Shown one piece after another: positions 34,842 to 42,432 of a stretch of 64,000 bases of DNA. The DNA comes from Microbacterium sp. W4I20. Its GTDB lineage: Bacteria; Actinomycetota; Actinomycetes; Actinomycetales; Microbacteriaceae. The notes under the pieces were generated by a model. That model was not told where the DNA came from. It saw only the letters and a list, made by a program, of their open reading frames with translations, and searched no databases. The position numbers and the translations under genes are program-made. The stretch spans positions 4,092,001 to 4,156,000 of the forward strand of contig NZ_JAUSYB010000001.1 of the NCBI RefSeq assembly GCF_030816505.1, given 5' to 3'. Within the stretch, counting starts at the first letter, position 1. Each line of letters begins with the position of its first letter.

Positions 34842-36041
34842 GTGAGTCATCCGTCTGTCCTCGTCGCCGAACGCGTGCGGTCACGTCTGCGGGCGGAGGG
34901 CATCGATCCGTCGGTCGATCCGGATGCGGCGCGACGCATCACGCAGGCCGAGGTCCGGCGCCACGATGACTACGCTCTCGCTCGCGGCGAGGCGCTCATC
35001 GACGACGAAGCCGCCTGCGTGCGGGACGTGCTCGCGGCGGTCAGCGGCTTGGGGGTGCTGCAGCCGTTCCTCGACGATGCGGAGATCGAGGAGGTCTGGG
35101 TCAACGGCGACGGCCGTGTGCACGTGGCGCGGGGCGGTGCATCGGAGCGCACCTCGCTGCAGTTGACCGACGCGACGGTGCGCGATCTGGTGGAGCGGAT
35201 GCTGCAGCCCACCGGACGCCGGGTCGACATCAGTCAGCCGTTCGTCGATGCCTCCCTGCCGGACGGCTCTCGACTGCATGTGGCGATCGCCGACGTCGTC
35301 CGCGGATCATGGGCCGTGAACATCCGCAAGTTCCTGCCCCGCTTCCGCACGCTCGACGCTTTGACGGCGCAGGGAGCGATGCCGGCGCATGTCAGCGAGA
35401 TGCTCAGCGACGCGATGCAGGACGGACGCAGCGTGATCGTCTCGGGCGCGACGCATGCCGGGAAGACCACGCTGCTGGGTGCCCTGCTCGCCGCCTGCGC
35501 GGACTCGCAGCGCGTCATCACGGTCGAGGAGACGTTCGAGCTCGCGGTCGAGGGGCCCGATATCGTCGCGCTGCAGGGACGCCAGGCGGGGCTCGAGGGG
35601 ACGGGTGAGATCACGCTGCGGCGGCTGGTGAAGGAGGCCCTGCGGATGCGACCCGATCGACTCGTCGTCGGCGAGGTGCGCGACGCCGAGGCACTCGATC
35701 TGGTCCTGGCCCTCAACACCGGCGTCCCGGGTGCCGGGACCGTGCACGCCAACTCCGCCACCGAGGCGCTCGAGAAACTGAGCATCCTGCCCCTCCTCGC
35801 GGGCCGCAACATCGATCGGGCGTTCATCGCGCCGGCGCTCGCCGCGGCGATCGATCTCGTCGTGCACTGCACGCGGGACAGCAGTGGGCAGCGACACGTG
35901 CAGGAGATCATCGCGCCGACGGGAGAGGTGGTCGACGGTCGCGTCCTGGCGACCACGATCTACCAGGCTGCGCCGATGCGCCGCATGACGGCACGCTCTG
36001 CTTTCTCCGAAGGATCGCAGCCCGTCGGGGTCGCGTCGTGA
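34842..36041 (+). CDS. tadA: TadA/CpaF-type secretion ATPase
   Basis: A 399-residue cytoplasmic AAA+ type ATPase that powers Flp/Tad pilus assembly. Walker A is SGATHAGKTTLL near residue 205, the Asp box is VITVEETFEL, the Walker B region is MRPDRLVVGEVRDAEALDL and the His box lies in GAGTVHANSATEALEKL. It starts with GTG, has a clear ribosome site, and overlaps the next gene by 4 nt. Confidence 0.93.
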   Translation: MSHPSVLVAERVRSRLRAEGIDPSVDPDAARRITQAEVRRHDDYALARGEALIDDEAACVRDVLAAVSGLGVLQPFLDDAEIEEVWVNGDGRVHVARGGASERTSLQLTDATVRDLVERMLQPTGRRVDISQPFVDASLPDGSRLHVAIADVVRGSWAVNIRKFLPRFRTLDALTAQGAMPAHVSEMLSDAMQDGRSVIVSGATHAGKTTLLGALLAACADSQRVITVEETFELAVEGPDIVALQGRQAGLEGTGEITLRRLVKEALRMRPDRLVVGEVRDAEALDLVLALNTGVPGAGTVHANSATEALEKLSILPLLAGRNIDRAFIAPALAAAIDLVVHCTRDSSGQRHVQEIIAPTGEVVDGRVLATTIYQAAPMRRMTARSAFSEGSQPVGVAS

Positions 36042-36895
36042 CGGTGCTGATCGGCGCCGTGCTCGCCGCCGGCTTCCTGCTGTGCCTGTCGCCCTGGATG
36101 TGGCCTCCTCGCGAGCAGGAGGCGTCGACGGCGAGGCCGGGGCGCCTCGCCCGACTGATCGAAGAGGCCGGGGTCAACTCTGTCTCGCCGCGGACGGTGA
36201 CGGTCGTGATGCTCGCGGCCGGTCTCGTCGCTGCATCCGCCGTGTGGCTTGTGGCGGGTATCGCCGTGCTGGCTGCGCTGGCCGGTCTGGCGGCGTCGAC
36301 GGCCCCGGTGATGTTCCTGCGCGGGCGGAGGATGCGCCTGCGGCGCTTGCGTCGACAGCTCTGGCCGGACGTGTGCGACCTGCTCATCGCGTCGATCAGA
36401 GTGGGCCTGTCGCTGCCCGATGCGGTGGCGAGCCTGGCGGAGTCGTCGCCGCCCATGCTGCGGCCAGCATTCGCCGTGTTCGCACGAGACCTTCGTGCCA
36501 CGGGGCGGTTCGAAACCAGCCTCGACAGGTTGAAGGCGTCGCTGGCCGATCCGATCGGCGATCGGATCGCCGAAACCCTGCGCATGGCGCGTCAGGTGGG
36601 TGGCACCGAGCTGATCAGCGTCCTTCGGGCGCTGTCGTCCTCCGTGCGTGCGGATGCCGCGCTGCGCGGTGAGGTGGAGGCGCGGCAGTCCTGGATCCGC
36701 GGAGCGGCGGTTCTCGGTGCGGTCGCCCCGTGGGTGGTGCTCGGGTTGCTGGTGATGCGACCAGAGGGAGCCTCGGCGTACGGCACGCCCGAAGGCATCG
36801 CCGTGATCTGCATCGGCGCTGCGGTGTCGGTGATCGCCTTCCGCATCATGGTCAGGATCGGTCGACTCCCCGAGCCGCGGCGGTGGTTCGGATGA
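36038..36895 (+). CDS. tadB: TadB-like pilus platform protein
   Basis: A 285-residue membrane protein with N-terminal hydrophobic helices, a central GspF-like cytoplasmic domain (LWPDVCDLLIASIRVGLSLPDAVASLAES, RMARQVGGTELISVLRALS) and C-terminal helices. In Tad systems TadB and TadC form the inner-membrane platform moved by TadA. GTG start and 4-nt overlaps on both sides point to translational coupling. Confidence 0.85.
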   Translation: MTVLIGAVLAAGFLLCLSPWMWPPREQEASTARPGRLARLIEEAGVNSVSPRTVTVVMLAAGLVAASAVWLVAGIAVLAALAGLAASTAPVMFLRGRRMRLRRLRRQLWPDVCDLLIASIRVGLSLPDAVASLAESSPPMLRPAFAVFARDLRATGRFETSLDRLKASLADPIGDRIAETLRMARQVGGTELISVLRALSSSVRADAALRGEVEARQSWIRGAAVLGAVAPWVVLGLLVMRPEGASAYGTPEGIAVICIGAAVSVIAFRIMVRIGRLPEPRRWFG

Positions 36896-37830
36896 ACGCG
36901 GTCTCGGCACTCGCGAGCTCCCTCTTGATCGGTGGCTCGTTCGCGGCGGGTCTCCTCAGCCTTCTGGCGACCCTTCCTCGGTGGCGGGCCGCATCGCTGA
37001 CTGTGCGGATCGCACCATACGTGCGTGACGTGGTGCCCGATGAGAGGATGCCGCGCGGCCTGCTTCCTGCGGCCGGGATGCTTCCGGCGGGCGGTCGCAG
37101 CCTGTGGGACCGGGCGCGAAGCGCGTTCGAGCGGATGCTCGGCGGAGGCGAAGTGCTCAGGCAGCGTCTCGCGCAGGCGGGATCCATCACCGATCCGATC
37201 GCCTTTCGCGGACGCCGGTTGGGGTGGCTGCTCGGCGGGATCGGGGCGGGCGCGACGGCGGTCATCGCGCTGGCGATCGCCGGAAGGCTGTCGCTGCCGG
37301 TCGCGGTGATCCCGGTCCTCACCGGTGCGACTGCGGCCGTGGCGTACGACATGCAGCTCTCCGCGAGAGCCAAGGCGCGGCGGGCGCGGCTCACCGACGA
37401 ACTCCCGACGACGCTGGAGTTCCTCGCGCTGTGCTTGTCGGCTGGGGAGGGGTTCCTCGACGCGCTGCGACGGGTCGCAGCCGTCGGCTCGGGCGAGCTG
37501 ACGGCGGAACTACGTCGCGTGGTGCTCGCCGTGGGGACGGGTTCACCACTCGCGGATGCTCTCAGCGAGATGTCGGGCCGGCTGCAGCTCCCGGCGCTCT
37601 CGCGTGCCGTCGACCAGGTCATCGCCGCGCTCGAGCACGGCGCCCCGCTGGCCGGCGTGCTGCACGCGCAGGCGGGAGACGCCCGCGAGGACGAGAAGCG
37701 CACGCTCATCGAACAGGCAGGGCGCAAGGAGATCCTGATGCTCCTCCCGCTCGTGTTCCTCATCCTGCCGCTGTCCGTGCTGTTCGCGATCTACCCGGGC
37801 CTGTTCATCCTCCGGCTCGGCATCGGCTGA
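36892..37830 (+). CDS. tadC: TadC-like pilus platform protein
   Basis: A 312-residue membrane protein of the same GspF superfamily as TadB. The cytoplasmic domain has DELPTTLEFLALCLSAGEGFLDALRRVA and LPALSRAVDQVIAALEHGAPLAGVLHAQAGDAREDEK; a terminal helix (EILMLLPLVFLILPLSVLFAIYPGLFIL) ends it. It probably pairs with TadB. Confidence 0.85.
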   Translation: MNAVSALASSLLIGGSFAAGLLSLLATLPRWRAASLTVRIAPYVRDVVPDERMPRGLLPAAGMLPAGGRSLWDRARSAFERMLGGGEVLRQRLAQAGSITDPIAFRGRRLGWLLGGIGAGATAVIALAIAGRLSLPVAVIPVLTGATAAVAYDMQLSARAKARRARLTDELPTTLEFLALCLSAGEGFLDALRRVAAVGSGELTAELRRVVLAVGTGSPLADALSEMSGRLQLPALSRAVDQVIAALEHGAPLAGVLHAQAGDAREDEKRTLIEQAGRKEILMLLPLVFLILPLSVLFAIYPGLFILRLGIG

Positions 37831-37851
37831 CCACCTCACGAAAGGGACACC

Positions 37852-38058
37852 ATGACCACAGACATACAGGATCGACGACTCTCACGACGCGCATCCGAGC
37901 GCGCTCGCTCCTTCCTCGAGGACGAGCGCGGCGATGTGCCGGGCTGGGTGCTCGTGACTTTGATGACGGCGGGTCTCGTGGTGCTCATCTGGGCTGTCGC
38001 CGGACCCGCCCTGACGGCGCTGTTCGAGCAGGCGATCCAGCGGGTGTCCGGTCTCTGA
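37852..38058 (+). CDS. Flp-type pilin-like small protein
   Basis: A 68-residue protein with a basic N-terminus followed by ERGDVPGWVLVTLMTAGLVVLIWAVAGPALTALFEQ. Length, the charged leader, the glutamate-bearing segment before a single hydrophobic helix, and its place after tadC mark it as the major Flp/DUF4244-type pilin. Processing would fall before the hydrophobic stretch, but no prepilin peptidase is in the window. GAAAGG precedes the start. Confidence 0.7.
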   Translation: MTTDIQDRRLSRRASERARSFLEDERGDVPGWVLVTLMTAGLVVLIWAVAGPALTALFEQAIQRVSGL

Positions 38059-38059
38059 G

Positions 38060-38461
38060 ATGCGCTCGCTCCGTGCGCTCGGCGACGAGAGGGGGTCGAG
38101 TCCGGTCGAGTTCGTGCTCGTGGGCACCCTGCTCACGGTGCTCACCCTCGCCGTGCTGCAGCTCGCGCTCGCCGTATACGTCCGAAACGTCGTGCACGAC
38201 GCGGCGGTGGAAGGTGCCTATCACGCGGCTCTCGCCGACACGACGCTCGAAGAGGGCGCGGAGCGCACGCGCACCGTGATCACCCAAGCCATCGGCGCTG
38301 CGTACGCGGGAGACATCTCGGTGGGTGAGTCGGAGTCGCTCGGACACGAGACCGTCGACATGCGCATCCGGACGTCACTCCCGGTGGTGGGGCTGATCGG
38401 GATTCCCCACGCATTGGAGGTGGAGGCGCATGCGCCGGTGGAGAGCCTGGGGGAGGAATGA
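38060..38461 (+). CDS. TadE-like minor pilin
   Basis: A 133-residue protein with the TadE signature DERGSSPVEFVLVGTLLTVLTLAVLQLALAVYVRN, one N-terminal membrane helix and an extracytoplasmic remainder. It starts 1 nt after the pilin stop and overlaps the next gene by 32 nt. Confidence 0.8.
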   Translation: MRSLRALGDERGSSPVEFVLVGTLLTVLTLAVLQLALAVYVRNVVHDAAVEGAYHAALADTTLEEGAERTRTVITQAIGAAYAGDISVGESESLGHETVDMRIRTSLPVVGLIGIPHALEVEAHAPVESLGEE

Positions 38462-38885
38462 CGACGGCTCTGCAGCACTCGAGTTCATCACGGTCGGCGT
38501 CATCCTGCTCGTGCCGTTGATCTACCTCGTAATCGCACTGGGCACGATCCAGGAGCAGACGCTCGGCGCAGAGGCGGCGGCCCGCCACACAGCTCGGGCG
38601 ATCGCGATGGCGTCCGACGTGGACACCGCGGCCGCGCGCGGCGAGGCCGTGCTCGACGGCATCATCGACGAGTACGGTCTCGACCCCGATGCCGTCGACC
38701 TCTCCCTCTCGTGCACGCCCGCCGGCGTCGAATGCCCGTCTGCCGGTGCGACGCTCATCGTGACGGTCATCGCCCGTGTGCGGATGCCGCTGGTGCCGCC
38801 GGTGCTCGGCCTCGATCGGGCAGCCTCTGTCGAGGTGCAGGCCACCGCGGCGCAGAAGGTCTCCCGGACGTGGGGCAGCGAGTGA
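38430..38885 (+). CDS. Second TadE/TadF-like minor pilin
   Basis: A 151-residue protein beginning with NDDGSAALEFITVGVILLVPLIYLVIALGTIQEQTLGAEAAARHTARA, the TadE/F pattern of one membrane helix with a conserved glutamate. Two cysteines (SLSCTPAGVECPS) may form a disulfide outside. ATG 38430 has GGAGGTGGAGG upstream, which justifies the long overlap with the previous gene. Confidence 0.75.
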   Translation: MRRWRAWGRNDDGSAALEFITVGVILLVPLIYLVIALGTIQEQTLGAEAAARHTARAIAMASDVDTAAARGEAVLDGIIDEYGLDPDAVDLSLSCTPAGVECPSAGATLIVTVIARVRMPLVPPVLGLDRAASVEVQATAAQKVSRTWGSE

Positions 38886-39325
38886 GCGGCGGGGGGACGA
38901 TCGGCGACGACGGAGAGCTGACGGATGCGGAGGAGGGGAGCGTGCTGCTCCTCGCCCTCGGCTACGTTCTTCTCGCGCTCGCGTTGATCTTCGTCTGCGT
39001 CTGCGCCACAGATCTCTACATCGCGCAGAAGCGTCTCGATGCCCTCGCCGACTCGGCCGCGCTCGCCGGAGCCGATGGCTTCACCCTCCAGGTCGACGGC
39101 GACGAGGTGCGCGCCGAGCTGACGGATGCCGGCGTGCGAGAACAGGCTGCGGCCCTGGTCGCGGCTCTGCCCGGCGACGCGGAACTCATCGCCGCCAGCA
39201 CGCCGGACGGCGTCTCGGCCCGAGTGACAGTCACGGCTTCGTGGCGCCCGCCGCTGTTCTCGCCCTTCGTTCCCGAGGGCGTCGAACTGGAGTCGACCGC
39301 GACCAGTCGCACGGCTCTCGAATAA
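38882..39325 (+). CDS. TadG-related pilus assembly protein (N-terminal TadE/G-like domain)
   Basis: A 147-residue protein with EEGSVLLLALGYVLLALALIFVCVCATDLYIAQKRLDALADSAALAGADG, the Flp-pilus TadE/G-like N-terminal helix and following segment. Full TadG proteins have a large von Willebrand-like domain, which is absent here, as is usual for actinobacterial versions. It is the last gene of the tad operon and its GTG overlaps the previous stop by 4 nt. Confidence 0.75.
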   Translation: MSGGGTIGDDGELTDAEEGSVLLLALGYVLLALALIFVCVCATDLYIAQKRLDALADSAALAGADGFTLQVDGDEVRAELTDAGVREQAAALVAALPGDAELIAASTPDGVSARVTVTASWRPPLFSPFVPEGVELESTATSRTALE

Positions 39326-39338
39326 CCGAGCCGCCGAC

Positions 39339-39899
39339 TCAGCGCTGCGCCCGCAACCGTTCCAGCAACCCCGCCAACCGCGGCTTCAACTGCTCCGGAA
39401 CCTCCGCGGGTAGCGCATCGACCGGCCACCACCGCACGTCCTCGGACTCGTCGCTCACCGTCAGGGCGAGCTCGGGGTCGACGATCACGGCGATCCCGAT
39501 GTCGTAGTGCGAGGCGCAGCGGCCGAACCGGGTCGAGAGCCCGTGGTGATCGAGGTCATAGGCGAGGGCGCCGACCGGGGGAGCAGCGTCGATCCCGGTC
39601 TCCTCGCGCAGCTCTCGGAGTGCCGCGGCGACGACGGACTCGTCGCCCTCCTCCGCATGCCCTCCTGGCTGCACCCAGAATCGGCCCTTGCCGTGGAAGA
39701 CGAGCAGGGTCTGCGTGAGGGTCTCGTCGAACACGACGCACGACGCGGTGGCGTGATCGGGCCCGGAATCCCGCCAGACTGCGCCGGATTCATCCGGGAA
39801 GAACGACGCGAAGTCCTCCTGCGCCGCGCGGTCCCGCGCCGACAGGGGCGCGAACTCGGCGACGAGTCGATGGACGTCGGCGGCCAGCATCCGGCTCAT
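39339..39899 (-). CDS. Nudix hydrolase
   Basis: A 186-residue pyrophosphohydrolase. The Nudix box GGHAEEGDESVVAAALRELREETGI (GX5EX7REUXEEXGU) is complete at about residues 77-99. A nucleotide or sugar-nucleotide substrate is likely but not determined. It overlaps the MFS gene upstream by 4 nt and is probably cotranscribed with it. Confidence 0.88.
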   Translation of the reverse strand: MSRMLAADVHRLVAEFAPLSARDRAAQEDFASFFPDESGAVWRDSGPDHATASCVVFDETLTQTLLVFHGKGRFWVQPGGHAEEGDESVVAAALRELREETGIDAAPPVGALAYDLDHHGLSTRFGRCASHYDIGIAVIVDPELALTVSDESEDVRWWPVDALPAEVPEQLKPRLAGLLERLRAQR

Positions 39900-41167
39900 T
39901 CCTCCTCCTGCGGTTCTGGACGTGTCCGCGGCACGAACCGCGGAATCCAGCGGAGGAACCCAGCCGCACCGACCAGGCCGATCACGCCCATCGCCGCGGC
40001 CGCGAACGACAGCGACGCGACGGCCGTGATCGCCGAGACCAGCAGCGGAGCCATGGCGCCACCGGCATCCGTCAGGGTTCGCCACGATCCGAGGAATGCG
40101 GCCGGCTCCCGCTTCGGAGCGACATCCGCTCCGAGGGTGAGCAGGATGCCGCTGGACAGGCCGTTCCCCACTCCCAGCACCGCGGCGAACATGCCGAACC
40201 AGAGCACCGACGCGTCGAGGTCGTGCGTGAACGACAGAGCGAGGAACGCCGCCCCCATCAGGAGCATGGCGGGCATGGCCGCCCACAACCGCCCGAACCG
40301 GTCCATCACCTGGCCGCTCGCGTAGAAGAGCGCGAAGTCGATGGCGCCCGAGACACCGACGACGAGGGCGATGGTCGAAGCATCCAACCCCAGGGACAGC
40401 CCCCACAGGGGAAGGACCACCTGACGCGCAGACCGCAGGGCCGACAACGAGGCCGCCGCCAGCCCGAGACGACCGAGCACCGCCCGCTGCCGCCACATCG
40501 TCTGGAAGATGCCGGCCCGCTCGATCGTCGGGATCGAGCCGCTGACCGCCTCGCCGGAATCCTCCGCGTAGCGCACGTGCGTGATCGCCGGGATCGTCTT
40601 CTCCGGGTCGGGGCCCAACAGCACCAGCAGCACCATGACGATCAGGCATCCGAGGAAGAACCAGATCGCCGCCTGCTCGCTGCCGAAGAGCTGCAGCAGG
40701 CCGGCGGCCACGAACGGACCGATGAAGATGCCCAGCCGGAAGCTCCCGCCCAGCAGCGACAGCGACCGCGCCCGGAACGCGACCGGCACGCGGGTCGTCA
40801 TGAAGGAGTGCCGCGCGAGTCCGAAGGCCGCCGCGCACATGCCCAGCAGGAAGACGGATGCCGCGAGCACACCGAGTGACGGTGCGAGCACCATCCCCAC
40901 GGCGGCGCCGATCGCGATCACGCCGGCGATCACCATCGTGTAGCGCTCACCGATGCGGCCGACGGCCCAGCCCGCGGGCAGGTTGCCGCACAGCTGTCCG
41001 ACGACCAGCGCCGAGGCGACCAGCGCGGCGAAGGCGACATCCGCACCCATCGACGCGGCCAGGATCGGGATGAGCGGGATGACGGCGCCCTCGCCGAGCG
41101 AGAAGAGAATGGTCGGCAGGTACACCATCGGTCCGAACTGCCGGAGGACCGTCGACGCACTGCTCAC
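39896..41167 (-). CDS. Major facilitator superfamily transporter
   Basis: A 423-residue permease with about twelve hydrophobic helices. The loop-2/3 motif appears as GNLPAGWAVGRIGERYTM, and a charged central loop near residue 205 separates the halves; the second-half counterpart is GQVMDRFGRLW. It is of drug-efflux type, substrate unknown. GTG 41167 is 6 nt after a TAGCGT hexamer (41174-41179), suggesting a leaderless start. Confidence 0.85.
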   Translation of the reverse strand: MSSASTVLRQFGPMVYLPTILFSLGEGAVIPLIPILAASMGADVAFAALVASALVVGQLCGNLPAGWAVGRIGERYTMVIAGVIAIGAAVGMVLAPSLGVLAASVFLLGMCAAAFGLARHSFMTTRVPVAFRARSLSLLGGSFRLGIFIGPFVAAGLLQLFGSEQAAIWFFLGCLIVMVLLVLLGPDPEKTIPAITHVRYAEDSGEAVSGSIPTIERAGIFQTMWRQRAVLGRLGLAAASLSALRSARQVVLPLWGLSLGLDASTIALVVGVSGAIDFALFYASGQVMDRFGRLWAAMPAMLLMGAAFLALSFTHDLDASVLWFGMFAAVLGVGNGLSSGILLTLGADVAPKREPAAFLGSWRTLTDAGGAMAPLLVSAITAVASLSFAAAAMGVIGLVGAAGFLRWIPRFVPRTRPEPQEEE

Positions 41168-41173
41168 GCTTTC

Positions 41174-41179
41174 ACGCTA
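41174..41179 (-). promoter_or_regulatory. -10 hexamer TAGCGT, leaderless start of the MFS gene
   Basis: The hexamer ends 6 nt before GTG 41167. Confidence 0.45.
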
Positions 41180-41234
41180 CTCCCGTCCCAGAGTGACTGC
41201 AGACGAGCCGTCCCCGCGCGGGCAGGTGGCACGT

Positions 41235-41240
41235 TAGGCT
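41235..41240 (+). promoter_or_regulatory. -10 hexamer TAGGCT before prfB
   Basis: The hexamer ends 8 nt before ATG 41249. Confidence 0.45.
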
Positions 41241-41248
41241 GAGGTGTC

Positions 41249-42359
41249 ATGCTCGAACTAGATCTCTCCGCCGAAATCCAGGCGCTCAGGCACACCTTCG
41301 GCGACATCAGCGAGGTCGTCGATGTCTCCTACCTCCGCGACGAGATCGCGAGGCTCAGCGAGGCGGCCGGCGCTCCCGATCTCTGGGACGACACCGAGAA
41401 CGCCCAGAAGGTGACCAGCGCGCTCAGCCACCGCCAGTCGGAGCTCGCCCGCATCACCGGCATCGGCTCACGCCTCGACGACCTCGAGGTGCTGATCGGG
41501 CTCGCCAACGAGATGGGTGACGAGGAATCCGCGCAGGAGGCCCGCACCGAGCTCGCGGCACTCACCGACGTGATCAACCAGCTCGAGGTGCAGACGCTCC
41601 TCGACGGCGAATACGACGAGCGTTCGGCGATCATCACGATCCGCTCCGGCGCCGGCGGCGACGACGCCACCGACTTCGCCGAGATGCTCATGCGCATGTA
41701 CCTGCGCTGGGCCGAGCGCCACAAGTACCCCGTCAAGGTGATGGACACGTCGTACGCGGAGGGCGCCGGCATCAAGTCGGCGACCTTCGAGATCGACGCC
41801 CCCTACGCCTTCGGCACGATCTCGGTCGAGGCCGGCACCCACCGCCTCGCCCGCATCAGCCCTTTCGGGTCGGCGGACAAGCGCCAGACGTCGTTCGCGG
41901 CCGTCGAGGTCATCCCGCTGATGGAAGAGGCCACCGAGGTCGACATCCCCGAGAACGACATCCGGGTCGACGTCTTCCGCTCCTCCGGCCCCGGGTGGGC
42001 AGTCCGTCAACACGACCGACTCCGCCGTGCGCCTGACGCACCTCCCGAGCGGCATCGTCGTGTCGATGCAGAACGAGAAGTCGCAGATCCAGAACCGCGC
42101 GGCCGCCATGCGCGTGCTGCAGACCCGTCTCCTGCTGCTGCAGAAGGAGCAGGAAGCGGCGAAGAAGAAAGAGCTCGCGGGCACCATCACCGCGAGCTGG
42201 GGCGACCAGATGCGCTCGTACTTCCTCTACGGACAGCAGCTGGTCAAGGACCTCCGCACCGGACACGAGTCGGGCAACCCGGCGAACGTGTTCGACGGCG
42301 ATCTCGACGGATTCATCTCGGCCGGCATCCGCTGGCGCAAGCGCAAGGACGAGGACTGA
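41249..42359 (+). CDS. prfB: Peptide chain release factor 2, with a frameshift at the GGQ motif
   Basis: RF2 reads UGA/UAA stop codons and releases the finished protein through its GGQ loop. The first 248 codons are a normal RF2 (N-terminal helical domain, then [24 protein letters not shown] and the FRSSGPG approach to the catalytic loop). At the GGG run 41993-41995 one extra base shifts the frame: the zero frame reads GPGWAVRQ, while the +1 frame reads [23 protein letters not shown] and continues correctly to TGA 42357-42359. The corrected protein is 369 residues. The zero frame would run to 42400 with a scrambled end. The classic UGA frameshift site near codon 25 is absent. Confidence 0.85.
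41990..42002 (+). other. Frameshift site in prfB
   Basis: CCC GGG TGG GCA in the zero frame; dropping one G gives CCC GGT GGG CAG, coding Pro-Gly-Gly-Gln. The extra base is one of the three G at 41993-41995. Confidence 0.85.
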
Positions 42360-42380
42360 TCGCAGAGATCACCCGTCACG

Positions 42381-42419
42381 AACGAAGGCCCGGATGCTGA
42401 CAGCATCCGGGCCTTCGTT
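42381..42419. terminator. Bidirectional hairpin terminator
   Basis: A perfect 18-bp stem (AACGAAGGCCCGGATGCT and complement) with a GAC loop between the converging prfB and DUF2510 genes; AA/TT ends give short U-runs. Confidence 0.8.
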
Positions 42420-42432
42420 CACGTCGCGGTGA

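Noticed and set aside
41300..41360. Classic programmed UGA frameshift near codon 25 of prfB
   Set aside because: The reading frame is uninterrupted there; no in-frame UGA after a slippery CUU is present.
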